Shown in pieces: positions 1 to 9,894 of a DNA stretch of 62,482 nt. The position numbers and the translations under genes were made by a program. Below the pieces are notes generated by a model. The model had not been told where the DNA came from. It did not search any database and worked only from the letters and a program-made list of their open reading frames with translations. Source of the stretch: a virus; IMG/VR virus record IMGVR_UViG_3300044970_000783, positions 1 to 62,482 of that record, one strand, 5' to 3'. The stretch's first letter is position 1, and each line of letters opens with the position of its first letter.

Positions 1-1570
1 CTTTAACCCAGATAGCAGGCATTGTCTGACTCATGAATACACGGTAACCGTTGAACTGTCCAGAAGACTGGAATCCGTTCGTACGACCCATATAGTCCAT
101 AGTACCATTCTGATACCACCACTTCAACTGGTTGTCCCAGCTCAACTTCAACAAGAAGATGTTGTCGTTGGTGTTGTCAGTGATATCGAAAATGATAAAG
201 TTGTAAGAAGAAAGAGGGAAACCATCAATGATTGGGTTCTCGATATCGTTAGTGTGTACGTTATCAAACGCAGGGTTCAGTACAAACTTAACGTTAGCAA
301 GGAACGGAATCACGTAGCTAGTGTAAGCGAATCCAAAGTTCAGATCCATACCCTTACCAGTGATTGCACCAACCTCAGAAGCATTGATCACCAGACCACT
401 GTTGATTGCTTCTTTCTTGATAGCTTCGTTAACAAGACGCATACCACCCATACCAGTTTGTACAATCAATGAACGCTGAGGATCAGGTCCTTTGAACTCC
501 ACACGACCGTTGAAGAAGTTGAAGATCTCAGATTTAAACAGGTCAAGATTGAAACTAGCTTTGTTGTAAATACGCTTGTAAGAGTTGTCAAGCTGCTTCC
601 AAAGACCCACAGACAAACGTACATCATCTGGACCATCTTGCTTAACACGTCCACCATGTCCCCACATTAAGTAGGTCTCGATGTCAGTAGCAATCTTAGT
701 CAGGTGAGCTGCTTCAAGAGCAGTCAAGAATGTACGTGTAAGTGTACCACTTTGCATAGCACGCTTTACAGCATCTTTACCAAACTTGTTTGCAAGTCCT
801 TCCAAATTAGGAATAGAAGGATCTGTCAAATTTTTGTCGAAGTTACGCCAGATTTCCACTACAGGTACAGAACCATCGTTCTTCAAACCGCCTTTCAACA
901 TAAGATCAGCGCGAGAAGAAACAGAATAGTGTACGTGAGCTTCTGCACCACCTACGTAGTTGTAGAACTCACGGAAACCAGCACCATATGCTCCGATATC
1001 AGAGAAACGCTCACCGTATTCACCACGAGCAGAACCTTTACGGAAGAATTTAGTACCAGGTTTCAGATACTTTTGATCCAAATACCTTGTGTTGTCATTG
1101 TTAACAAGTTGAACTGTGTAGATTACACCATCCGCTACAGGAAGAACATCTTCTGTAGGAACAATGTACAATTCCACACCATTGTACTTGTCATAAGTGA
1201 TGATATCACCATGTCCGAAGATACGACGGTTCAATTTGATCTTGAAGGTAGTACCATCAATACCCAATTGAGCTTGAGAATCTTCAACATTCTCTACAAT
1301 GTAGGGAAGGTCTTGAGACACAGGAACTTGCCACTTATACTCTCCACGAGCATTGTTAACATCGATTACGTTCTTTCCACCAAAAGATGACATTTGGTAC
1401 AAAGGCATTTCTACCTTTTGTGCCATCGCCCACAGATCCACAGGACCAAGGTCCATAGGTTCTGCAGTCTTCATCATGTTCACCAGGTGGTAAGAATCTA
1501 CGTGTGAGCTTGCGCCCGAATAACTGGTATCACGTAGAAATATACCATTGTTTAAAACTGGAGTTGCCAT
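1..1570 (-). CDS. Major capsid protein, partial (3' end beyond window)
   Basis: The frame is open from an ATG at 1570 to the left edge, about 523 codons without a stop. The protein would form the icosahedral shell. Blocks seen by translation include GEYGERFSDIGAYGAGFREF and YVGGAEAHVHYSV, which I associate with crAss-like HK97-fold capsid proteins. That assignment rests on motif memory and position, not on a search. It lies directly downstream of a scaffold-like acidic gene, the usual scaffold-capsid order, with a 28-base gap. The C-terminus is outside the window, so length cannot be compared with the family. Confidence 0.85.
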   Translation of the reverse strand, partial: MATPVLNNGIFLRDTSYSGASSHVDSYHLVNMMKTAEPMDLGPVDLWAMAQKVEMPLYQMSSFGGKNVIDVNNARGEYKWQVPVSQDLPYIVENVEDSQAQLGIDGTTFKIKLNRRIFGHGDIITYDKYNGVELYIVPTEDVLPVADGVIYTVQLVNNDNTRYLDQKYLKPGTKFFRKGSARGEYGERFSDIGAYGAGFREFYNYVGGAEAHVHYSVSSRADLMLKGGLKNDGSVPVVEIWRNFDKNLTDPSIPNLEGLANKFGKDAVKRAMQSGTLTRTFLTALEAAHLTKIATDIETYLMWGHGGRVKQDGPDDVRLSVGLWKQLDNSYKRIYNKASFNLDLFKSEIFNFFNGRVEFKGPDPQRSLIVQTGMGGMRLVNEAIKKEAINSGLVINASEVGAITGKGMDLNFGFAYTSYVIPFLANVKFVLNPAFDNVHTNDIENPIIDGFPLSSYNFIIFDITDNTNDNIFLLKLSWDNQLKWWYQNGTMDYMGRTNGFQSSGQFNGYRVFMSQTMPAIWVK

Positions 1571-1598
1571 AGTAAATGTTTGTTTAGATTAATAATAT

Positions 1599-2861
1599 TT
1601 ACCTTTTAAATATATTTGTGTTACGAGGTATCTTGTTTTGTGAGGGTTTAGTTTCAGGTTGTTCTTGTACAGAACTTGCAATCTTTCTAGATTGTTCTGT
1701 CTTTAATTGTCTTACAGTTGTTTCAACTGCTTGATTCTTACCCTGTTTAACAAGATTTTGTCGATATGCTTCCGGATCAGATAGTAACCAAAGTGCTTCT
1801 GCAATCAGTGGATAGTTAGGTTCTACAAACTGATACTTCTCTAAAAGGTGTCCTAAAAGATTTGTAGGACGTCCGCTTATTGAAGGATACTGAGGTTGAA
1901 CCAACCCTGTATACAAAGTTGCTTGTGTTTTTCTATCTAGTTTTAAACCATTGATTTCTGCAGCTTTAAGAGTTTCATATACATTCTCTATATATGCTTC
2001 AGCAGCAGCTTGTTGCTGCACTTTCATTTGCTCTTGTTGTGCAAGTTGTTGTTGTACAACACTTTCTTGCATTGCATCCAATTTCGGTTTAAACTTAGTT
2101 GCTTGCTGTTCAAGTTTACCAAGATCTTTCCATGTACTGATTTCTTCTGAAATCTCATCATCATTTCCAAATCCTGTAGCTCGTAGATAACTTCTCACTA
2201 TAAACTCTTGATCATTAGGATCTTGTGGATTCATTTCACGAAACTCTTCCACTTGAGCTAAAGCTTGAAAAAGACCTTTAAGATCTTGTCCTCCATCTGC
2301 GACATATTTTGCAGCATATTGCAACTCTTCCGGTAACGACTCAAAGAACTCTTTAGGTGTTTCTTGTCTCACCTTTTTTTCCCTTTCTTGGAAGTTTGCT
2401 TCTAAAAGTTCCTTCCAATCTTTTACGGAGTATTCCTCCATCGGTTTCTCATCCTCAAAGGGAACAATGAGACCCTCTTCGATCAACTTACCAAAGGTTT
2501 CAACCATCCCAGATTTATCTAGTTTTGGTCTACCACCTTGTTTTTGATCATCTTCGACATCAGGTTTAAGAATATCATCCAACGTTTCACGTGAAACATC
2601 TTCAGTCTTCACCTCTTTTTTACTATTGTCTTCTTCAGGTTTCTCTTCTTCTTCAGTTTCGTTATCCTTACTAGGATCTAAAAAACTCAAGTCCATTTGT
2701 GGTTTTGTAAAAACACTTGGTTTCTTATCCTGCGCGGGCGTAGGTGCGAGCGCATCCGGAGTAACTACACTAGATGCATCGGGTGCACCTGAAAAAAGAC
2801 TATCAATGTCAAGATCTATTTGTTGCACATTTGTTTGTGCAGCAGCATTTTGTGTGCTCAT
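1599..2861 (-). CDS. Scaffold-like / capsid assembly protein, 420 aa
   Basis: The first 120 residues are acidic and low in complexity (runs of E, D, K, P). The middle is helical and rich in Q and A around residues 245-300, consistent with a coiled coil. The C-terminus is basic and N/R-rich, ending NIFKR. Composition and position between the portal side and the major capsid gene fit an internal scaffold that binds the shell through a basic tail. No enzyme motif is visible. It starts at ATG 2861, behind two inverted repeats that probably separate its transcription from the upstream genes. Confidence 0.6.
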   Translation of the reverse strand: MSTQNAAAQTNVQQIDLDIDSLFSGAPDASSVVTPDALAPTPAQDKKPSVFTKPQMDLSFLDPSKDNETEEEEKPEEDNSKKEVKTEDVSRETLDDILKPDVEDDQKQGGRPKLDKSGMVETFGKLIEEGLIVPFEDEKPMEEYSVKDWKELLEANFQEREKKVRQETPKEFFESLPEELQYAAKYVADGGQDLKGLFQALAQVEEFREMNPQDPNDQEFIVRSYLRATGFGNDDEISEEISTWKDLGKLEQQATKFKPKLDAMQESVVQQQLAQQEQMKVQQQAAAEAYIENVYETLKAAEINGLKLDRKTQATLYTGLVQPQYPSISGRPTNLLGHLLEKYQFVEPNYPLIAEALWLLSDPEAYRQNLVKQGKNQAVETTVRQLKTEQSRKIASSVQEQPETKPSQNKIPRNTNIFKR

Positions 2862-2869
2862 GTTGGTTG

Positions 2870-2932
2870 TTTTTAGTCTACAATAGAATATACAAAATAA
2901 TACTTGTAAATTTTAAAAATGTAGACTAAAAA
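2870..2932. promoter_or_regulatory. 13-bp perfect inverted repeat before scaffold and capsid genes
   Basis: TTTTTAGTCTACA at 2870-2882 is the exact reverse complement of TGTAGACTAAAAA at 2920-2932, with a very AT-rich 37-base interior. It sits 9 bases before the start of the 420-aa gene. It may be an operator around a promoter for the scaffold and capsid genes, or an mRNA leader hairpin. I could not find a clean promoter match in the interior. Confidence 0.5.
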
Positions 2933-2942
2933 AATGAAATAT

Positions 2943-2980
2943 GTGTAGTATACAGCTATAGATTTAACTGTATACTACAC
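2943..2980 (-). terminator. Terminator-like hairpin, 13-bp perfect stem
   Basis: GTGTAGTATACAG (2943-2955) pairs perfectly with CTGTATACTACAC (2968-2980) around a 12-base loop. Reading leftward it follows the stop of the 115-aa gene by about 8 bases. A T-rich stretch, including seven T, comes after a short gap. It probably ends or attenuates transcription before the scaffold and capsid unit. Confidence 0.6.
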
Positions 2981-2987
2981 TAAATTA

Positions 2988-3335
2988 TTAAACAAGAGTA
3001 AGGTTCAACTTTCCAGCTGCCCATACAAAAGCTGCTTCATTGATAGTACCAGCAGAAGACTCATCCCAATCAAGGTATTCTTGTCCAGTCATAGTTAAAT
3101 TACCTTGAGTTACTTGTATAATTTTCATTGGAGGACCTACAGATATAACTGCAGAGGGAGGTGTAGGACCTTCTCCAGTAGTAGTAGTAGTTGTAGGAAT
3201 TTCTTCTTCTACACATAAAGCATAATAAAACTGAGCAGTGTCTTTCAAATTGTCATTAGTAATATACAAGTTGAGACGGTTAGCTTGCATTTCTACACCG
3301 TTAAACCACACTTGTACAGGTTCAATTGGTCTCAT
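2988..3335 (-). CDS. Small putative virion surface protein, 115 aa, poly-Thr linker
   Basis: Two short segments are joined by a threonine and proline linker (TTTTTT around residues 49-54, then GEGPTPP). The N-terminal part is beta-rich. The C-terminal part, with WDESSAGTINEAAFVWAAG, could be a small trimerising or head-binding unit. Such Thr-rich hinges are common in phage decoration and fibre proteins. It lies among capsid genes and has no enzyme motif. The role is inferred from context only. Confidence 0.5.
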   Translation of the reverse strand: MRPIEPVQVWFNGVEMQANRLNLYITNDNLKDTAQFYYALCVEEEIPTTTTTTGEGPTPPSAVISVGPPMKIIQVTQGNLTMTGQEYLDWDESSAGTINEAAFVWAAGKLNLTLV

Positions 3336-3370
3336 GTTTTTTGTTTTTTATAAAGGGTGATTAATAATTA

Positions 3371-3547
3371 TTAGTGAACAACTTTTAAAAAGTCTCCTGT
3401 TCTATACACTTGACCTACGGTTAAACCTCCTGCTAAAGCTGCAGCATTATCTGCATACTCAGGAAGATTAGTATAATCTACTATGCAACAAAGCTTTTTC
3501 ACCTTGTTTGTTAACCAGTCTAATCTTTCGTATATACCTTGAATCAT
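3371..3547 (-). CDS. Small putative structural protein, 58 aa
   Basis: Translated by hand from ATG 3547 to TAA 3371. The N-terminal half (IYERLDWLTNKVKKL) looks like a short coiled coil. The C-terminal half ends LAGGLTVGQVYRTGDFLKVV, a motif I recognise from small domains in Bacteroidota phage structural proteins (GL-VG-LYRTG-VLKVV). It fills the gap between two structural genes on the same strand, with 16 bases to the upstream gene's stop and 35 bases to the downstream gene's start. Function unknown; probably a virion component. Confidence 0.65.
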   Translation of the reverse strand: MIQGIYERLDWLTNKVKKLCCIVDYTNLPEYADNAAALAGGLTVGQVYRTGDFLKVVH

Positions 3548-3563
3548 CTTATAATAGTTTATA

Positions 3564-4865
3564 TTATCTACTTACTTCTTCCCAGTCTATGGAAGCATAT
3601 GCACCTGAAAGTCCCCCCACTGCGTCTATAGCCATTTCCACTACAAACTCATAAGGAACACCTGCTAGTGCATTTCTCTCAAGCTGATTGGAAAAAAGAG
3701 CTTCTTTAAGAATGTTTATACTGGGTGATCCTTGATTAGAAGAGTTTACAAACCCACTAGCTAAAATTCTACCACCAGTAGCACCTGTTCCTGTAGTATT
3801 ATATTCTACAGCAGAATCGCCACCAGCACTGAACCAAGTTCCTCCTGAGATTGCTACATTACCATTCATTACTCTCCACTGATAGTTCTTTCCATTACCA
3901 AGTCCTATAAGAGAAATAGCTGTTGCTATTACGATAGCATCTAGTCTTGTAGTTTTAAGTCTTATACCTACAATTGGATAATATGTTCCTGCTACAGTAA
4001 ATATTCTTGGAGCAGTGATAGATGTACCAACAGATTGCTGTTTACCTCTTAATTCATACCCTCCTTCAGAAATGACAGTAGAACAAATTTGCTTCAAAGT
4101 AGAAGCTGAGTCTGTACCAGTATCATTAAATATCTCATAACGTAGCGGTAATGAAGCGGTTGTTATATATGTAGAAGCTATAATGTTAGCATGGTTGAAT
4201 GTATGACAAAGAATAAACTGTCCATTAATCACAAAACCCATTCTAACTGATCCTACTCCTAACCACTCAAGATCCATCCAATAAATCTGTGCTTTAGTTA
4301 GATCAAGTGTAAGTCCTGAAGGTCCAGTACCATCAAGTTTATCACCATTCCAATCTGCTTGAGGTACAGGTGTTTCTACTAAAGAACCTGTCACCATACT
4401 TCTTTTTACAAAAGCTATATCAGAATTTGCTTGCTCCAAATAAAACCCATTCTCATCCCCATAATATCCAACACGTTGTGTAAGTCCTGCTTTAGGAGCA
4501 TTCATCACAAATGTATTCATTACAAGAAGTGACTTACCTGGTTGATAAGCAAACACTTTAATTGTTTCTCTTAGCACTGAAGACCCGGATGCTGCTGTAA
4601 CATTTAAGTCTACAAGTCCCTGATTTGCATTAAATACAGCTGTCCCACTAGTAGATGTTTCTGTTGCCCAAAGGTCATTATCATCAAACCTATGACTAGA
4701 ATCAAATAATGTAAAAGGAGAAGATGTTCTTAGTCTACCAAAACTATCTTGTCCAGTGGAAGGTGCAAACACAATTGGTTGTGGTTCTCCAATACTAGTT
4801 GTAATACAACAAACTCTGTTATATATCTTAGATAGAATAGGTTCTATTTGTGATGAATATATCAT
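3564..4865 (-). CDS. Putative virion surface or head-fibre protein, 433 aa
   Basis: A beta-rich, Gly/Ser/Thr-rich protein without enzyme motifs. Blocks such as FGRLRTSSPFTLFDSSHRFD and LDGTGPSGLTLDL resemble a family I recall from large marine and Bacteroidota phages, annotated only as structural. The N-terminal helix (residues 1-20) may be the particle-binding part. It starts at ATG 4865 and overlaps the portal stop by four bases (ATGA), so it is probably translationally coupled to the portal gene. A receptor-binding or decoration role is an inference. Confidence 0.55.
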   Translation of the reverse strand: MIYSSQIEPILSKIYNRVCCITTSIGEPQPIVFAPSTGQDSFGRLRTSSPFTLFDSSHRFDDNDLWATETSTSGTAVFNANQGLVDLNVTAASGSSVLRETIKVFAYQPGKSLLVMNTFVMNAPKAGLTQRVGYYGDENGFYLEQANSDIAFVKRSMVTGSLVETPVPQADWNGDKLDGTGPSGLTLDLTKAQIYWMDLEWLGVGSVRMGFVINGQFILCHTFNHANIIASTYITTASLPLRYEIFNDTGTDSASTLKQICSTVISEGGYELRGKQQSVGTSITAPRIFTVAGTYYPIVGIRLKTTRLDAIVIATAISLIGLGNGKNYQWRVMNGNVAISGGTWFSAGGDSAVEYNTTGTGATGGRILASGFVNSSNQGSPSINILKEALFSNQLERNALAGVPYEFVVEMAIDAVGGLSGAYASIDWEEVSR

Positions 4866-7585
4866 TTTTTAGGTTTTTTTACATCGTATTTGTTCTTATT
4901 CATACGAGCAATCTCCACTTGTTTTTCTGCAATACGTTCTTTTGCTGAAATCTCTTGCTCTTTAATACGAAGTTGCTCACGTGCAGTGTTTGTCTTATTA
5001 ATCTCTTTGTCTCTTTCAAGACCCATCTGCTGCTGATAATTCTCTTGTTTTTGGATATTTTCTAGAGCATCTTGATAATCACTTTGTTGATTCTTATCAA
5101 TATCCATCATAGAACCATATCCAGCAGAACGTATTTCAGCTTGTAAAATGTTTGCTTGTCTATCTTTTTCATTCTCTTCAGCTTCAAACTGCATCTTCAT
5201 CATTTGTTCTTGCTGACGAGCTTCAATTTGTTGTTGTTGCAGAGCTTGTTCTTGTTGTCTCTGTTGTTCGAGATTTGCTTGTTGCTTCTCTTCAGCAGAC
5301 TTAAGAACATGAGAAAGCTCTGCAATCGATTCTGATTTAATGATATTACCAAGATCGTAAATAGATGCACCTGCTGTATTATTTGTAATAGCAAGTTGCT
5401 TAAGCTGCTCAAGAACAAACTTATGATTACTCTTGGTAGTAGCAAATATGTTTAGATCTCTGAGTAGAAGATCTGTACCGTTAATTTCAAAATTCACCTT
5501 CTCTTCTGCAGTTGTTACATACTGTAAGCGTAGAGAAGGGTTTTTAGACTGATAGTATTGTGCAAGATCAGTACGCATTTGATGTACGCGTGGCATCAAA
5601 AAGTCACTATGTTGCGTAAAATACTGTTCAGTTTGAGAATATGATGCTGCTACAGACTGTTGGATACCTGTTGCTGTTTCTTGACCAACAGGTGTTCCAA
5701 TACGCTGCCCAGTGATACCAATAGACTCAAATGCTTGCGTTTTAAAATAGTTAGATAACTGAATCCTAGAAAGCAAGCGTTGAGTCTGCTCCAGATTTAA
5801 CACTTGATAGTGTTGGAATGAAAGAGCATTCTCAGTGTTAGTGATAGTTGTATCTAACGGAAGCATTGAAAAGTTTTTCATTGCTACGTAAGCCTTTGCC
5901 AGATTATTTCGTCCCCAGTCTTCTCCTAAAGAGTGACGAGGTAGAGCATTCTGGTCTAGAAGGATTACGGTTCCCAACTCATCGACTAGTATATCTGCTA
6001 TCTGATTGTTTACAATATTGTATCCAATCTGATATGGTTTCATAAGATCCACCAGAGATACGGATCGCGTATTGCGATCAGAGAACACAGAACCCTCTAC
6101 AGGAAGTTTACATCCATAAAGTGTGTGGTCTCCTTTAAATTGGAATGGAAGTTTTTTAACATTAAGGTAGATAGGACTAAATCCTGTGGGATTTTCCATA
6201 CCCCAGAATGTAGGTCTATTTGGACCAATCTTAATGCCACCCCATGTTTCATTAATCCAAATCCAATCAATATGTTCTCCGTAAACTAGATTTTCTCTAG
6301 TCTTTTTTGTAGAAAGACGAGTGTCATAAATAGGTTTTTCTAACACCTTAAATGTCTCGTCTACAATATCCTGAATCATCTCTCCATCTTCTGTAATCTT
6401 AGTGAGATGCCCCACTTTACGCTGACTCTTCCAATAAATGGTAGCTACACGAAGCATAAAGTTGGGTCCATAATCGAAGAAATCTTCGCTCTCACTTAAA
6501 ATCCACTGTACAATGTCACCATTGTATGGCATATTCTCATATGCAGATAAGAACTGACGCATCGCTAAAGATGGTCCTTCAGTATTCCATTTATGAGATC
6601 TACTAGGATCATAAAAGCTACCATCGTTTTGTAATCCTCCCATAGGAAGACCCGCAGAACGAATAGGATAGATTGCCTCTAAAGATTCCAACTGCTCCTG
6701 TGTCATCATGTAGCCATACTTGTCAATAACATCAGCAACAGTTAGGATATCAAACTTACCCACCCAATTACCCTGAGATACATAACGTGCATCAGGACTC
6801 TTATGGTAGAAAGTTAAGACAGGGTTCCAAAGCTCCACTTCATAATCATCTTCCAGCATGCGGAAATGCCAAAACTCACGATCTGAGATGAGCATATCAC
6901 GAAATGCCATATTTTCTAATTCAAAGAGCTTAAATCTTTCCTCATCTACCTTCATCTGGTGAGTTGCCCATTCCTCCACCATAGAACGATAGTCTTTTTT
7001 AAAGAAAGACTCAATCTCAGGAAGCGATCGGATAGCTTCAGGAGAAAGTGCTTGCTGAGCTTCCTCAGAGTTTGGATCCATCCCCATATTCATCATCCTC
7101 ATTGTCATCTCGCGTTCAGCTTCTGTAATGAGGGTTTGTTCAATCATTGAACGTTTTTGTTCTAACATTTCATTGTAGGAAATGTCATCAACTGCACGAA
7201 ATATAACTTTAGAAGCTCTTTTTGAAAACTCCCCACTTAAAAGATTAATTACATTTGGAATAATGGGGTAAAACTTAAGTTCTAAAGCAGACTGATCTTC
7301 TTTGGTTAACGTCTCAATTAGATCTGCGTATTCATTATTTTCTTCTACTATATAGTCTGTACGGTCAATAATACCTTTAGCAAGCTTATAGTTTTTAAGA
7401 AGTTTACGAGCGTTTCTGCGTATTTGTTTAATACCCTGCCACTCCAACCAGTCCATGTTACTAGCTCTCCACTGCTCATCTTTAGCAGACAGGGGTAAAA
7501 ACTGAATAGGTTGGGTGAGTGTACCCAACTTGTTATACTCAGCTTTCTTGCCAGATTTAAGATCTAAAGCATTTAATATCTGCAT
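4862..7585 (-). CDS. Portal protein, 907 aa
   Basis: The portal is the dodecameric ring at one capsid vertex through which DNA enters and leaves. Assignment rests on size (crAss-like portals are large), position directly after the large terminase, and a helical C-terminal part from about residue 760 that is very rich in Q, E and K and predicted to form coiled coil. The N-terminal half holds aromatic-rich segments compatible with clip and stem regions. It starts at ATG 7585, two bases after the stop of a 31-codon gene. Confidence 0.75.
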   Translation of the reverse strand: MQILNALDLKSGKKAEYNKLGTLTQPIQFLPLSAKDEQWRASNMDWLEWQGIKQIRRNARKLLKNYKLAKGIIDRTDYIVEENNEYADLIETLTKEDQSALELKFYPIIPNVINLLSGEFSKRASKVIFRAVDDISYNEMLEQKRSMIEQTLITEAEREMTMRMMNMGMDPNSEEAQQALSPEAIRSLPEIESFFKKDYRSMVEEWATHQMKVDEERFKLFELENMAFRDMLISDREFWHFRMLEDDYEVELWNPVLTFYHKSPDARYVSQGNWVGKFDILTVADVIDKYGYMMTQEQLESLEAIYPIRSAGLPMGGLQNDGSFYDPSRSHKWNTEGPSLAMRQFLSAYENMPYNGDIVQWILSESEDFFDYGPNFMLRVATIYWKSQRKVGHLTKITEDGEMIQDIVDETFKVLEKPIYDTRLSTKKTRENLVYGEHIDWIWINETWGGIKIGPNRPTFWGMENPTGFSPIYLNVKKLPFQFKGDHTLYGCKLPVEGSVFSDRNTRSVSLVDLMKPYQIGYNIVNNQIADILVDELGTVILLDQNALPRHSLGEDWGRNNLAKAYVAMKNFSMLPLDTTITNTENALSFQHYQVLNLEQTQRLLSRIQLSNYFKTQAFESIGITGQRIGTPVGQETATGIQQSVAASYSQTEQYFTQHSDFLMPRVHQMRTDLAQYYQSKNPSLRLQYVTTAEEKVNFEINGTDLLLRDLNIFATTKSNHKFVLEQLKQLAITNNTAGASIYDLGNIIKSESIAELSHVLKSAEEKQQANLEQQRQQEQALQQQQIEARQQEQMMKMQFEAEENEKDRQANILQAEIRSAGYGSMMDIDKNQQSDYQDALENIQKQENYQQQMGLERDKEINKTNTAREQLRIKEQEISAKERIAEKQVEIARMNKNKYDVKKPKK

Positions 7586-7587
7586 GA

Positions 7588-7683
7588 TTATGAGTTACTT
7601 ATAAAAAAAATAGTGTCTCCAGCTGTGCTAGAAGAATAAGTGTAAACACTTGGTGTAGTGAAAGTACTTTCAAATACGTACAT
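7588..7683 (-). CDS. Putative small protein between terminase and portal, 31 aa
   Basis: Hand translation gives 31 codons from ATG 7683 to TAA 7588, rich in S, T and F. It abuts the terminase stop (7684) and ends two bases before the portal start, so it fills the gap exactly. Tight packing is the only support; there is no motif. It might be a translational linker rather than a functional peptide. Confidence 0.4.
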   Translation of the reverse strand: MYVFESTFTTPSVYTYSSSTAGDTIFFISNS

Positions 7684-9894
7684 CTACTTTAAGTTTTTAA
7701 ATGGTGAACGGGGTTTAGACATACCAGAACCAATTGATTGTGAACCTCCAATATGTCTAAAAGGGTTCAATTTTAATTTATAACTTTTTTCTGACTTTTC
7801 CAAATTTGAGTTTGCTTCTAAACGCTTATGTACCCCTCTGTTTGACTCCTGCACTTTTGCAAACGCTATAAGTGCACAGAATGCCACTAAACGGTCCACG
7901 TTTAAACCTTCATGGTATGCCTGCATCTCCTTTAAAAGCATGGGATCTGGAATACGCTCCACCCCAAACATCACTTTTGTTGTCTCTCCTTTTTCATTTA
8001 TCTCCTCGTCTATTTCTTCTGTAAGATATTGAATACCATAGGATAAGAGGTGTTGCTTAAAGAGTGTCCCAGTGTTTTTCCATCCGTATGTTTGATATAC
8101 AGTGGCATTAGATCCTAAATCTTTAAGGAATAAGATTTGGTCTTTTGGTACTAGATAGCGCTGTTTTTTTCTAGAAATCATATACTGGATGAATAGTGAG
8201 ATGTTATTTTCCACCACAGTCCAGGCATTATACCATTCAATTATTAGCTCTAAACGCTCATGTGTTTTATTGATGTCATCAAACCTCCCACACCAGCTAG
8301 CTACAATCTTATCATGTTCTACATATGTTTTACGGTCTCCATATCCGTCATCCTTTGTCACCTCCACCTTAGTTTTGTAAATGAAAATGGAACATAATGA
8401 ATCTGAGGTGGTCGTCTTACCTTCCCCTACAGGGTCAATAGATGCATAATACATTCCAAACCCAGGATTAGAAACAGGTTTTTCCCAAACAACAATACAT
8501 CCTTCTTTATCTTCTGCTGTCTTAGAAATAGGAAACTCGGAGATGGGAAGCTTTCTAGACTCTTGTGCAATAATCTTACCCTGTTCATTTTTGTAAAGAT
8601 CTAACAGCTCATAAGGATATTCTTTATCTTCTACACGTTGCATTTGTTTAGAAACTAGATGTTGAGGAAACTTAGACTCTTTTCTAAACGCAAAAGCTTC
8701 TTCAATATTTGTAGGTTTCTGGGATATACGGAGCTGATATTGTTCTGGATTTAACTCCTTCTTCCATTTTTCTCTTTCTTTTTTAATAGCTTCTAGAGCT
8801 TCTACCACCTTAGAATTACCATATTCATCTATAAATGGTGGCATTGACCACTGTTCTGGAATAAAAAGTCCGCTCTTACCTATTGTACCTTTAGCATCTA
8901 ATAATGATGTTGTTACTGCTAACATATCATAAACCTCCGGATTTAAGATGAAGTTCTTAAGAGGTTCGCATTGATCAAGATCACCCACAGACCCTGCAGC
9001 AATAAAAACTCCGGTAGTAATCATACCTGATTGCATAGCAGGACGCATATACTCATATGTTTCATCCATCTTAGAAGCAATACCAGCTTCTTCATGAAAA
9101 AAGTAGGTGACAGGGCCACCGACACCAGCTGTTGCGTCTTTCTCAAAAGATGTTCCTTGTAGCACTGAAAATAACCCCTTAAACGTATCCCTACCATTCA
9201 CTCTCACCTTAATACGCTGCTGCCATGCTAATACTTTATCGGGATCATTAGGACGATACCATGCAGTGTGCTCATTCAAAAAGTTTTTATACTCGTTGAG
9301 CATTCTCCATGTACCCTTTTCGTTGATATAATCCTTAAGACTAGCACCAATTTTAAGAATAGCACCAGACTCAAACCAATATTGATTAATAAGTTTACCA
9401 GCATGAAAATAGGAAGATGCTATCTGACGCTTTTTTAGAATAGGGCAATGTTTATACTCTAATTCTGCTAAACATTCATATAATGCCATGTGATATTGTG
9501 CGTCTCTCACCTTAGCAAAGTCAAATCTAGATTCTTCCTTGTCATAAATAGGAAGAAAATTTAACCACATGTAGTAGTCTCTACTTAGATACCAAGTGTT
9601 ATCCTTATTTTTAAAAATAACCCCTGATTTACACTTTGTCTTTTGATCGTCCCAGTAGTTTATATAATCTTTAGTTCTTACAGGAGCTGAACAATAATAT
9701 CCATCTTTTTGAAACTTTCTTGCTTGTTCATTAAAAAGAAAAGATGTTTCATCAAATTTATACCCCACATCAGGACCTTCTTCTATAAATATAGAACGCA
9801 CAAATTCTTTCCACTCATCTCTAGATGCAAATTCTGTAGTTTCCCACACACCATTATTCCACGTAGGAACTGTTTTATATACAGATAAATTCAC
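7684..9894 (-). CDS. terL: Terminase large subunit, 736 aa
   Basis: The packaging motor: an N-terminal ATPase and a C-terminal RNase H-like nuclease that cuts the concatemer. A Walker A-like segment KKRQIASSYFHAGKLI lies near residue 155. Walker B with the catalytic glutamate is TYFFHEEAG near 264-270. The first nuclease aspartate is in YASIDPVGEGKT near 488, and a late conserved Asp may be in NVDRLVAFCALIAF. Length is normal for the family. The start is GTG at 9894, overlapping the TGA of the upstream small gene (GTGA), which implies coupling. Confidence 0.85.
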   Translation of the reverse strand: MNLSVYKTVPTWNNGVWETTEFASRDEWKEFVRSIFIEEGPDVGYKFDETSFLFNEQARKFQKDGYYCSAPVRTKDYINYWDDQKTKCKSGVIFKNKDNTWYLSRDYYMWLNFLPIYDKEESRFDFAKVRDAQYHMALYECLAELEYKHCPILKKRQIASSYFHAGKLINQYWFESGAILKIGASLKDYINEKGTWRMLNEYKNFLNEHTAWYRPNDPDKVLAWQQRIKVRVNGRDTFKGLFSVLQGTSFEKDATAGVGGPVTYFFHEEAGIASKMDETYEYMRPAMQSGMITTGVFIAAGSVGDLDQCEPLKNFILNPEVYDMLAVTTSLLDAKGTIGKSGLFIPEQWSMPPFIDEYGNSKVVEALEAIKKEREKWKKELNPEQYQLRISQKPTNIEEAFAFRKESKFPQHLVSKQMQRVEDKEYPYELLDLYKNEQGKIIAQESRKLPISEFPISKTAEDKEGCIVVWEKPVSNPGFGMYYASIDPVGEGKTTTSDSLCSIFIYKTKVEVTKDDGYGDRKTYVEHDKIVASWCGRFDDINKTHERLELIIEWYNAWTVVENNISLFIQYMISRKKQRYLVPKDQILFLKDLGSNATVYQTYGWKNTGTLFKQHLLSYGIQYLTEEIDEEINEKGETTKVMFGVERIPDPMLLKEMQAYHEGLNVDRLVAFCALIAFAKVQESNRGVHKRLEANSNLEKSEKSYKLKLNPFRHIGGSQSIGSGMSKPRSPFKNLK

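Noticed and set aside
704-1390. Plus-strand frame of 228 codons opposite the capsid gene
   Set aside because: It is antisense to the capsid frame, which has the expected conserved blocks; this is a shadow.
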